Of a stretch of 23,146 nucleotides of DNA, positions 8,222 to 17,583 are shown one piece after another. The DNA comes from Apostichopus leukothele (taxonomy: Eukaryota > Echinodermata > Holothuroidea > Aspidochirotida > Stichopodidae): positions 1-23,146 of the forward strand of contig JAAAKB020047159.1 of NCBI GenBank assembly GCA_010014835.2, written 5' to 3'. Both the position numbers and the translations under genes were made by a program. The notes under the pieces were generated by a model. It was not told the DNA's origin. It saw only the letters and a program-made list of their open reading frames with translations, and ran no database searches. Each line of letters opens with the position of its first letter. Position 1 is the first letter of the stretch.

Positions 8222-8702
8222 GAAAACCTCACAGCTGCCTAAAACCATCCACCAAACAAGCTTCATTTACACATCACCAATTCAAATCAAATTACAACAG
8301 ATTAATAAGATTGACACATTGTTCCCAGGACTGAAATCTCATAGTTTGTCGAGATAAAGTGGACAGAACTAGAAAACTGTTCGCGACGTAAGATTAAAAG
8401 TATCGTGTAACCCTCTTTGGGAACTGACTCACTATATACAACAAAACTTTTTAATAACCTTGTCAGACTGCCATGCAAATTTTTCTCCTTCTTTTCTTGC
8501 TTGCTTCATTATTTTTTTTTTTTTTCGTGCCGGTTTCGAGAATCGTTAAAATTGCACAATTTCGCCTATAACGGTATCAATTTCAAAACGTTTGTTTTAC
8601 AATGTCAATTTTGGGAGAATCCTACATTAAATTTTCAGGTCAGTCTGGCATGATCAACAAAACTAGCTGACGCGATATTGACTCATGATAGCCGATGAGT
8701 CA
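8085..8702. promoter_or_regulatory. Cluster of five AP-1-type (TGASTCA) motifs, enhancer candidate
   Basis: TGACTCA or TGAGTCA occurs at 8085-8091, 8114-8120, 8425-8431, 8679-8685 and 8696-8702. The first reads TGCTGAGTCA on the minus strand, which is the NF-E2/MAF-type extended form. The last two form an exact inverted pair: TGACTCAT, 8 bases, ATGAGTCA. From base composition I expect about 0.07 such 7-mers in 620 bases, and about 3 in the whole window. A POU octamer ATGCAAAT is at 8473-8480. Known bZIP factors (Jun/Fos, MAF, NRF) bind these words. No promoter or gene is visible, so the target is unknown. Confidence 0.4.
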
Positions 8703-8709
8703 CGTTGTA

Positions 8710-10530
8710 TTAGTACCGAAACTAAATCAAGCCGTAACTAATAAAAAAAATGTTTTTTTTTTTTGCAAAATGCTATAAATTCCAGAAGAAAAACCTATGA
8801 TGATATAAGAGCAGACATATTTACTCTGTTCCAGTTACTTTTCAAATAATTTTTTAATTGTCATTGGAACCTGTAAATTAAATGAACTAGATAGAATGAG
8901 ATGGTAGAACTAGAAGATCAACAAAATTAAAGCCCAAAATAAATATCTGCATTGTTGAAATTCTTAATATCACTTCCTTTCCTTCACTTTTCTTTCATAG
9001 TCTTTTTTTATTGGAAATCAAAGAGAGAGAGAAAAATGCCTGTTCAGTCATTAAATTTGTTTGAGTTACCGCATAGCAAATACTGTGTAGGTAACCATAG
9101 TACTATATACGAAGACAGGAAGTCAAAGCATCGCAGCTTATTGTGGGAGGATTTAGGTTGACGATCCACCCCCCCCCCACCATCACCCCCTTCCCCAAGC
9201 AATTGATGTTGAAGTGTACCTTACATAAAACATATGACCAGATTTTAAATTAAAAACGCTCATCCTAGCATGCATCTGATTCAAGGGCTGATGTCAATGG
9301 GAGAGCCCAACAGCTAACTCAAATCAAGGACTGAATTTCAAAAAGCCTTGTAAGATAAAAAATTCAAAATGGTTGAAGGACAATGCTACTTTGCATTTTT
9401 TTTTGTGCTCAGATTGGAGCAGCTAGCTATACGGCCAAAAAAATGTCAAGAGAGGTTTTCTGCCGTAATCGTTATTTACTTTGTCAAACCCTAACCTAAA
9501 AATGCAGCAATTGTTTAAAAAAAAATGGTAAACCCGATGGCTCGATCACGAAGACAGAATATAGGTGAAGTCCAGACGTAAGGCCTACGGTTTAAAATGC
9601 TATGTGAGAGGGCTTGACTAAAACTGTTAATGTTTGCGAGATGTGATCTTCTTTAAAAGACTGTGTCACTTACAAATTCACAAACTTTAGATGCAAATGA
9701 CAGGTGTTTGAAGGACTGACAGGTTGTTTGTTTGTTAAAGTGAAGATTAGGTTAAATATGATGATTGGTAGTTTATATGGGACAATGGAAACTGAGATAT
9801 ATATTAAAAACCAAAAAAGTTGAGAATTTTTTTCCACGAAAGTTGAAAGAATCACGCTATGAGTTGTAACATTGAACATAACTTATAACGCACAAATATT
9901 GCTGTCAAATTTGAAACACTATCCATCTTTTCCAGCCTGATAGAATTTTTACTAAAATATTTATTTTGCTGATATCCACAAAAGGTAGGAAAATAGTAGT
10001 ATATTAAAAGCACAACTTGCCTTCTCAAATCACAAAAATCCTGGTAACAAGAACAACCCTGTCCCCTCAGCCCTGCCTTATATTGACTTATTCAGAATAA
10101 AACAGTCCCATCCACAGAAAAAATATATATAAAAAATTATAAAATTAAAAGAGCAAACAACATTTCAACAACATTGCATTTTGATTTTCTCAAACCTTTA
10201 AACCCTGTTGGCTTTGAGATTGAGTAAACTATTTAACTATAAAACTAATTAAATGGAATGTAAAATAATTTAATGTGTATTTCTGGAGTCTGGGTGGCAA
10301 GCATATATAACAGAAAGGTTTTTACATTTGTGTTATCTTACATATTTTGGTATAAACATGTAAACAACTTAAAATATCATCTTTTGGATTTTAGGAATGC
10401 ATAAATATACTCAGTGGCATATTCACGGATCCTGCTGGTTTGGCAAACTGTCAGTGTATACTTCTATGGTAACAAGGTAAAAATAAATTTGAACTGATTC
10501 TTTCACTGGGAATTCATGTTTACACTGCTA
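8710..10530. other. Non-coding stretch, no gene seen
   Basis: AT-rich DNA with poly(A)/poly(T) runs, a ten-base C run at 9169-9178 in a C-rich patch to about 9200, and a second octamer ATGCAAAT at 9691-9698. The open frame at 8952-9161 has no familiar motif. No repeat with clear ends was found. Confidence 0.6.
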
Positions 10531-10568
10531 CATCGGAGAAACGCAATATTCGATTTCCAACAACAGTT
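10531..10568 (+). repeat. Short dispersed repeat, copy 2
   Basis: Same two blocks as at 1357-1388 (CATCGGAGAAAC and ATTTCCAACAACAGTT) with a longer spacer. It is followed by a CpG-containing stretch to about 10630 that may belong to the same element, but copy 1 has no matching continuation. Confidence 0.5.
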
Positions 10569-10644
10569 TGTACCTGCGAGGTCCTCATTCTTCAGCGCAT
10601 GGGGTTAAAGTTGAAACACAATGCCTCGGTTATCCTGAATACCA

Positions 10645-10696
10645 AAGAGGACAACAAAAACAAACACAAAACAAAAACAACAACAGAAACAAAAGA
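10645..10696 (+). repeat. A/C-rich low-complexity tract
   Basis: Irregular CAAA, ACAAC and AAACA words, nearly free of T on the plus strand. Ordinary low-complexity DNA. Confidence 0.7.
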
Positions 10697-11574
10697 ATAG
10701 GGTTAAAGGAGTAATGCTATTTAGAACATTTAGCTGTCAGTTCTCGCAGATCTAGGAATGATTTTAAAAGAGATGGAATTCTCAGAGCAGAATCTAACCT
10801 CTCTATTATAAGCATATATAATGAGCTTTGTGCATGCAAGATAATCCACCTTCAACAAAAAGCATAAAACTTGGTATATGAAATACTTCATTTTAAAGGT
10901 ATGCTGTATTGGCGCCAAATATGCTAAATATTCAAATATGGTCACCATTGGTCAAAATTCTTAAACACAACCTTCGAGGAAATTTTCCTCACTAGGACAT
11001 TCAGTCATCTTGTGTATTCCTTAAAAATGTCTGAGAACAATTTGGAGAGTAAAGACATCCAGGAAAGTACTTTTTGAAAACTTCTAGCAATTATAGCATG
11101 CTATAATTTGGGGCCTATACTGACTACCTTTAAGTGACATGCCATAAATATGAAAGTTTTAATTTCTCGTCGCTAATTTCTGTGTTCCTGTTACTAGGTT
11201 GTTACACATGGAACCATCCATGTTTGACTGACATCACATCCAAGTATTTTCTTTGTATGTTCTTGCTACACTTTAATATCCTGTTCTCTGAATCAGTTTT
11301 ACTCATGAATCCTTTTCATTATCCTCCAGGTTTACATCAACCATACACAAATCTCTCTTTTGTCTGTATTGCTTAAAATTATGAAATTAATATACTGTTA
11401 ATTTAACCTTGGTACTGTAAAGTCATTTAGATTCTTTGCTAGATACTATAAAAGTTAAATTCATTAATTTATATTTTATTTCAACCACACCCTGTGTATA
11501 AGTCATATTCTTCACCTTACTTTGATGTTTTAAATTCAGAGATTGTCCTTGACTAATCCGCCCATCGGCTAATA
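10697..11574. other. Non-coding stretch, no gene seen
   Basis: AT-rich sequence with short, unconvincing open frames (minus 10730-10948, plus 11134-11376). The single TACTGTA of the left half is at 11413-11419. Confidence 0.6.
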
Positions 11575-11935
11575 AAATTGTTCTTTATTATTATTCATAT
11601 GACACAAGCTACTACGCCCAAATATCATTTAATTCCAAACAAACTCGTTTCAGCATTCATAATCCACCGCCCTGCAGCACTTAGTAATTAAATGTTCCTT
11701 CTTATTATTCATACTTTGATAAAAGCAATCCCCAATATCACTTTATGACAAACCTTTGGCTGTCTCCCTTCATTCACTATCTGCTGTGGTAGTAATGACC
11801 TACAAACTTCTTGGTTGTTATTTTTACGTTGATACAAGCAACGCCCAATATCAATCGATTCACGACATATTGGAGGTTATTTTGAAGTAATATTTTCTGC
11901 GGCGCAGTTATTCCACGACAGGCGGAACCATAAAT
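11575..11935 (-). repeat. Three diverged copies of a ~113 bp tandem repeat
   Basis: The words TTATTATT(CATA), an AAGCNAC-like word and CCCAA(A)TATCA recur in order. The CCAATATCA landmark ends at 11626, 11740 and 11853, giving periods of 114 and 113. Later words (CTGC, AGTAAT) also recur in place. On the minus strand the copies share a translation pattern like DIG-C-YQ--NN, and the rightmost copy is open for about 50 codons. The near-38-codon period might mean a decayed repeat-protein exon, but the copies are not all in one frame and I recognise no domain. Confidence 0.55.
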
Positions 11936-12060
11936 TAATAAACCTGCAGGAAGGGCCTTCTTCAGCATGTGCAGTAAACACTCAAATCTTTTATGGGTTT
12001 TACACTTTACATCAGTAAATTTATATGTAATATTTCCCAGAATCCACTGAAATATTTGAG

Positions 12061-12249
12061 TTGAATGCTAGAGTGTCTCGGTATATAATTATGGTCTCTA
12101 ATATGATAATCTGTATAGCTTGCATGTTAATCAGTTTTAAACAGGACCGTTACGTTGGTGTCAATATCTACTGTACGTGTATAAAGTACTTTGACGCCTT
12201 AATGGCTTTATTGCTATTTAAAGTAACTTACTGTAGTATATATACAGTA
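12061..12249. other. Non-coding spacer at the start of the TACTGTA-rich domain
   Basis: It holds the first TACTGTA/TACAGTA words of the right half (12169, 12229, 12243). The plus-strand open frame 12061-12291 has no recognisable protein character. Confidence 0.5.
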
Positions 12250-12459
12250 CTGTGCTGTACATTAGGTATCTGGACTGTATTCATGTTATAAACTCTTTCA
12301 TGTTTAATAAAATCTATTGCATTTGGCAGGAAATAATTTAGTGTTCATAGTTTTAACTGTGCTGTACATTAATTCTCTGGACTTTATTCATGTCAAGTTA
12401 TAAACTCTTTCATGCTTAATAAGTCTAATTGCATTTGGCAGGAAATAATTTAGTGTTCA
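12250..12459 (+). repeat. Tandem duplication of a ~107 bp unit
   Basis: CTGTGCTGTACATTA begins copy 1 at 12250 and copy 2 at 12357. Both run through TATAAACTCTTTCATG, a TTGCATTTGGCAGG word and AAATAATTTAGTGTTCA, ending at 12347 and 12459. Identity is roughly 85-90 percent, with a 5-base insertion in copy 2. The divergence suggests an older local duplication rather than an assembly artefact. Confidence 0.9.
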
Positions 12460-13864
12460 AAATTCAAATATTGTGTAGCAAGTTTGAAGGCTCTAAATTT
12501 AGTCTCTTCATAATAAAAATATACTATGGTTAACTTTACAAGTGTGAAAAAGGATCTACTGTATCTTTCTTTGGGCTTGTATCAATTTGATCCATTTTGT
12601 GTAGCATTTTGTATAGCATTTTGCAATGCAATACTGGATAAATTATTACCTGCTCTTGCAGTTAGATAATTAATTGGGGATGGTGTACTACAAGTGGGCG
12701 ATAGTATCATATATGCATGTACAGTACAGTATGTAGGAAATGAAATACTTTAAGTACTTAACTCGGTCTCAGTAAGTATTGCCCTAGATTAAATGAATAT
12801 AAAAACTTAAAAATATACACAAAACACACAGTGACAAATTTATACAATCTGCCTTACCAGGTAAATGTTTTTAAAAAAAGTCAGAAAAAGAACCAGGTTA
12901 TGACACCATTAATTTTCCTTACACATTCATACATGGCAGCATTTGTCCAAATATAATGATAAATCTTCAGTTTCTTTTCTTCACCTTTCAAACTGACTGT
13001 ACAGTAAGCTAAAGATTCAAAGTAGGGAGAGAAATGCTTTGGCAATTGATAAAAGTGTTTCAAGTCATTGCTGCACAGATCAAAAGACATGGAATGTAGT
13101 TTTGTCTCTGCTTTCATAGCTGGGTGCCTCAAGTCAACTTAACATATCATGTGAGCCTGAGGTACAGTACTGTACTTGTGGGAATTTAAGGATCGACAGC
13201 TAATATTAAAGTCACTTGCCATGTTTAATGACATTTAAAATGACATTGTCACCACTGAGAGATCAAGTTCTGTTATTTGCGATTCTTTGAGGCATACTGT
13301 ACAGGTCTGTAGCCTAGCGTGCAGTAAGTACAGGATATAGCCTACAGAATAATGAAATGTTCAATTCATTATCTGCACACAGGTAATTACTCAATCTGAG
13401 TTTTACATATTCATGAGTATTATCAATACAGACACTCACAACACTTCATTCTGATGCCTGAATAAATTTATTGTAGTAATCACTGAGCTGCTGCTGACAT
13501 CCCCAGGTAAATTTGAATCAGAATCCACTATTGATGAGGAGAATGTTATAGCAGGCCCATAAATTTTACGCTTCTTATGCAACATTATAGACATCTTTCA
13601 GTAAATCAAATGCTACAATCCTAAAATATTGCTGATGCCGACAATATTGTAGGCGTTTTGTGGTGTTTCTGTAGAGAGAATACATTCTTTGTAGGAACTG
13701 GGGCGAATTTGCAAAAATATTTACTGCATATATTCTGTACGTATGCATTAATTATTGAGGCCTGTATGCTGTATCCAGGTAGTTTCGATGGCAAATCACA
13801 TGTGTACAAATAGTAAATCGTAATATTCCAAGGACTGGAAGGATACATGAGCATACCAAGTTTT
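12460..13864. other. Non-coding stretch, no gene seen
   Basis: AT-rich DNA with seven TACTGTA/TACAGTA words (12557, 12720, 12725, 13010, 13163, 13168, 13295). The short open frames here, such as minus 12881-13132 and minus 13621-13932, show no conserved motif. Confidence 0.6.
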
Positions 13865-13915
13865 GTGGCCATAGTTACGTGTGGCCATGTAGTTACGTAC
13901 CGTACCCATAGCAAC
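13865..13915. promoter_or_regulatory. Tandem word plus X-box-like (RFX) motif, module 1
   Basis: GTGGCCATAGTTACGT (13865-13880) is followed at once by GTGGCCATGTAGTTACGT (13881-13898), then CCATAGCAAC at 13906-13915. CCATAGCAAC resembles the strong half of the X-box bound by RFX factors. A related arrangement recurs at 14302-14328. RFX sites in animals control ciliary genes, but no gene is visible here. Confidence 0.3.
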
Positions 13916-14083
13916 GGGTGCTGCATGTACATTATGCATACTATTGCAATAGAAAAGATAGTTCAGCAACTACTAGTGCTCAATCAGTGCGATACATTAC
14001 AATGTTTCCTGCACATAGATCTATGTTACAGTATACATACCATTGGCATTCCACATTGTATGACAAGCATGTAGCTTTAATAG

Positions 14084-14275
14084 TTTTGTGGAGAAAATGG
14101 GGGACAAGAAGGTATTGTAGCCATCAAGGACCAAAGGATTTCTTAGAAACTTGTTTATGAAGAAATTGAGACAAAAATGTTCTTGAAAGCTTGTAGAAAT
14201 TTGTATCCTAATCACCATGCTCTTGATCCAGATGGTTTCAATGACTGTCACATTAAAGATTTCAATGTAGCAAAG
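14084..14275 (+). other. Possible decayed coding fragment, unrecognised
   Basis: The plus-strand frame starting at 14084 is nearly open for 64 codons. Its translation looks more protein-like than other frames in the window, for example LYPNHHALDPDGFNDCHIKD near 14201-14260. The frame is interrupted at least once and has no proper start. It is preceded by TTTAATAG, a weak acceptor. The opposite strand is also open over 14021-14332, which weakens the case. I do not recognise the family. It could be a pseudogene or transposon remnant, or chance. Confidence 0.15.
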
Positions 14276-14301
14276 TAGGAACAGATACCAGCTGCTGTTT
14301 A

Positions 14302-14328
14302 CATGGCCATGGTTACCCCCATAGCAAC
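14302..14328. promoter_or_regulatory. X-box-like (RFX) motif, module 2
   Basis: A 10-bp palindrome CATGGCCATG (14302-14311) runs into GTTACC (14312-14317), and CCATAGCAAC follows at 14319-14328. TGGCCATG, then GTTAC, then CCATAGCAAC is the order also seen in module 1 at 13881-13915, with a shorter spacer here. The continuation ACATG resembles vertebrate MHC class II X-boxes (TAGCAACAGATG). Motif evidence only. Confidence 0.3.
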
Positions 14329-14605
14329 ACATGTTTATTTTACTGGACAGTGACTTAGTTCTTAGAATTAGTGATACTGTACTTATTACATGTATACAGT
14401 AATGTCTGATAGAGGTTCATACTGTATGGTGGATATTCTGCTGTTGACTTGGGCTATGAAGTCTCCATCCAATGATTTCTTAGAACTGGTTTTTAATGTT
14501 AAGACATTAATTTTATTTCATGGGGTGTGCATACAGTAATCGCAACACTCCTAGAATGTTAACCTTCCCATGTTTATTCAAAGTTGTGCACAAAGCAATG
14601 TTGTG
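14329..14605. other. Non-coding, rich in TACTGTA words
   Basis: TACTGTA/TACAGTA at 14375, 14395, 14420 and 14532. No coding signal. Confidence 0.5.
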
Positions 14606-14635
14606 GTACATACTGTACTGTACAGTTACAGTACC
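14606..14635. repeat. Near-palindrome built from TACTGTA/TACAGTA words
   Basis: GGTACATACTGTA on the left and TACAGTTACAGTACC on the right form imperfect inverted arms around CTG. Three copies of the enriched 7-mer lie inside (14611, 14616, 14627). It is the densest spot of the motif domain. Confidence 0.55.
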
Positions 14636-17110
14636 AATGTCATATAGGGCTGCATAGACACAAATTACAATAAATGTGCAGTGTACAGTGTGTATAATAC
14701 TGCTGACATAAAAACATTCCATAGAAGATTTACATAAAAGTGAACAGGGTAAGGGTATGACAAGTATTTTCCCAGAACGTAGAATTTAGCTATAAAAGTT
14801 ATTCTTTCTTCATTTTTTACTTCATCCTGGATTTCTCTGTTTTTGTATCATGGTGCCTAAGTACTATTACACACTTTAAGTGGCAATGTGTACTCATTTT
14901 CAAGTTTAATTCCTTATTTATGATTACATATCTAATGTTTAAATTATGATATTGACATGTATGACATGTACCCTTTACATATTTTGATGAAAACTTGATG
15001 AAAACTCAGGGAATTATCTGGGGAAAGATCGTTGTCAATAGTTTACGAACTTTACGCTATTGCTATGTATAGAATCATGAAATGTTACAAAGTGTACTTT
15101 ATCACATACAGTACTCAGCCATATTGGGGTTCCAAGACAATACAATTTATACAGCCATTCATATATAATTACTGTTCAATACATATCATCCATGCATAAT
15201 ATATTTACAACTGTATTTTAAGTCCTTAGTTAAGTCCTTAGATAGAATCATGCCAGGGGCCACTCTCATTCAACTTCAATATATTTGTTTTGACCGTCAA
15301 GATGTCAAACGCTCGAGATCGCCAGGGAAAAATTTAGTTCAATTAAATTAAAGTCTAGAGTCTCTGTTAACAAGGTGACAAACAGCATATATGGGTATCT
15401 TCATTTCTGACTGAGATTTAAATTTACGCTGACGATTCGGTTCAAGTTCACTTATTACGGCTTTTGAGATGAATGAAATTCTTAGGTACTGGCACAAATA
15501 CTGTACTACCATACTCAACATAATTAGGGCTAAGAATGCGGTTTTGCAATGAATTTGAGCATTATATTTTGATCCTATTCACTGTGCAGTGTCAGCATCA
15601 CATCAGGTTAAGTTGTGGTTTATCAGATTTATCAGTTTATCAAATTTCAGTTTAGATATAATGAAATAATCAAAATTTTGAAAAATTTCTCATTGTATTT
15701 TGGTTGTAATGTGATCATTTATCTTTTTTTTTGAAGATGCAGCGTTATAAACTTCATGCAATTTTGCATTCATGACTGAAAAGTTCCATCACCTTTCACC
15801 AAAATAATTTGAGGACATCTTGTTAGGTTTCCATGGGAAACTGCAGGATGGATATGTTGTCCTTATTACGTTGAAACACAGTATTTGTAATTTCTAGCTC
15901 TTGATAAATGGATCATCAATGCAAAGGGTGCACATTTTTGAAAAGACTCTTTCACCATCACTAGTTTCACTACATCTTAGAGCAAATTTTATGGTGATAC
16001 AGGGATAATAGGTTTAAGTTCAAGTTAGTGGAAATCCTTTGTTTACAAACTGTGCAATGGTAACTTGTGCAAACTATGTACAGTATGAAATTGCATACCA
16101 GACTACTGTTGCAGTACATGTATATGCTGCCACGAAAGGTTTTTCCATATAGCATTTAAATATCACACAGAGTACAATACAGATTCACTGTAGATACCAT
16201 ACACTATCACATCTGAGACGGGAAACGGCTACACCTTGCACAAAAACGTTAGAAACAGACTGAAAATATTAGCGACTCCCACAGCAGTGTGGATTAAGTT
16301 TTTGATTGATAATGCACACTGAAATTTTGAGTAAAGTTACTGGTAGTCAGCATGCAGCCATATTTATAACATGTATGCAGAAATGTATTAACTCTGGAAT
16401 TATTCACCTGTCAGAGCATAGTTTGGAGATGCAGCGTAATACATGGACTGACTTTAAAATCTAATTGTGCATAAGTTTACATACATATTATAAGTTTGAC
16501 AGAAAAACAAAATTGGTAGAAAACTGCATCTAGCTGTGTTTCATCAGGCTACAAAAGTTCCCATAGAGTGGCACGGGAACGATCCTATAGTGTGCTTTGA
16601 AATTAGCATATTCATGAGTTAAAGAATCTTGAAGAATAAAAGAGCAAGAGTGCAGTATAAACAGTAAATTCTGTTTAAACAGTTGATACGTTTGATGAGG
16701 TAACAATTCCATACTGATGAAACGGTTTTATCAGAAGACAATTTGTATCATTCAGGGATTGTTGGGCCCAGCCACAAACAAATTTGTTTTTATTTCCACT
16801 TGTGTGTATGTTTTTTAACTTTTTTTTCTTTTGCATACTTGTTACTGTTTGATATAACTTTGCATTCAGCATGGCATTTGTCAAATCATGCATGGAATTG
16901 TTGCCTTATCAGTTTAAAACTTTGGTAATTAAAAAATCTGTACTGTGCAGATCTCAGTTATACACAGAGTATCACAAAGCTATATGTTTGATGTACTATT
17001 TATGTGTTTTAACAGAGCATGCAGCAGCTGTACGAGTCCTCACACGGCCAGATATAAAAAAACATGACCAATTCTCGCTTGCGCCATGCTTCCCTGTTCG
17101 TCCTTCACTT
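14636..17110. other. Non-coding stretch, no gene seen
   Basis: Small items inside: a perfect 12-base duplication of TTAAGTCCTTAG at 15218-15241, three GATA-type words TTATCA at 15620, 15629 and 15637, and TACTGTA-type words at 15107, 15499 and 16079. The frame at 16871-17155 is open for 95 codons, but its translation carries no familiar motif. Confidence 0.6.
15620..15642 (-). promoter_or_regulatory. Three closely spaced GATA-type words
   Basis: TTATCA (TGATAA on the minus strand) at 15620-15625, 15629-15634 and 15637-15642. TGATAA is a common GATA-factor core. In AT-rich DNA such a group can arise by chance or slippage. Confidence 0.2.
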
Positions 17111-17121
17111 CTCCATCCCGC

Positions 17122-17213
17122 ATGCATTCTCCACTGTGAACCCTACCGAATTTAAGTTTATCTCCCTGTGAGGTAACGAAACCCTGATCTCACTTGCATT
17201 CTCCAACGTGAAC
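17122..17213 (+). repeat. Imperfect 20-bp direct repeat in a GC-richer patch
   Basis: ATGCATTCTCCACTGTGAAC at 17122-17141 and TTGCATTCTCCAACGTGAAC at 17194-17213 agree at 17 of 20 positions, 72 bases apart. The surrounding 17040-17220 is GC-richer than its flanks and may be a separate inserted piece. Family unknown. Confidence 0.4.
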
Positions 17214-17273
17214 AAGGACATAGTGTTAGCTGTACAGTGTAGGTTATATTCCAACGTTTGCATGAGTCGTTTG

Positions 17274-17298
17274 CCTATTTAGGCTAATGAATATGCAT
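17274..17298. promoter_or_regulatory. CArG box next to a POU MORE-type site
   Basis: CCTATTTAGG at 17274-17283 fits the SRF consensus CC(A/T)6GG exactly. Three bases later ATGAATATGCAT (17287-17298) matches a variant of the POU-dimer MORE site. About 1.6 CArG boxes are expected by chance in this window, so only the pairing is notable. Confidence 0.25.
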
Positions 17299-17439
17299 GT
17301 ATAGTTGGAATACTCTACATAGTTCTTCCTTCCTGCTCATCTCTGAAGGAAGAATGCAAACTGTTTACACTAAGTTTTGCAGAAAGACCTGATGACACTA
17401 TTGCACTTCAGCTCATTACTTGTCACTACCCCTTACCCC

Positions 17440-17560
17440 TGTTCATCAACAATACTCTCTCCTTTCTCCATGACCCCTTTCACATTCCCTCCCCCCCCCC
17501 CCATTCACACATGCCCTTCATTCCCATTACCCATCCCTCTTCAAGTTCAAAGCACCCTTC
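17440..17560 (+). repeat. C/T-rich low-complexity tract
   Basis: Pyrimidine-rich, with 12 consecutive C at 17491-17502. This is the only G/C run of seven or more in the right half. The open frame 17377-17583 across it is rich in Pro and Ser because of the tract and is not called as a gene. Confidence 0.7.
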
Positions 17561-17583
17561 CCTACAATCAAGTTTTGCTTTAA

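Noticed and set aside
8473-8480. Octamer ATGCAAAT as an independent finding
   Set aside because: Three octamers occur in the window (also 2466 and 9691) against about two expected, so it is not informative alone.
16530-16730. CTGATGA words on both strands, hammerhead-like
   Set aside because: No paired stem II and no correctly placed GAAA plus cleavage triplet; chance words.
16871-17155. 95-codon plus-strand frame
   Set aside because: No familiar motif; it spans a composition change at about 17040, so it is likely a chance join of unrelated sequence.
17399-17408. miR-92-like seed TATTGCACTT
   Set aside because: Ten-base match without a star arm; expected by chance in a window this size when many microRNAs are considered.
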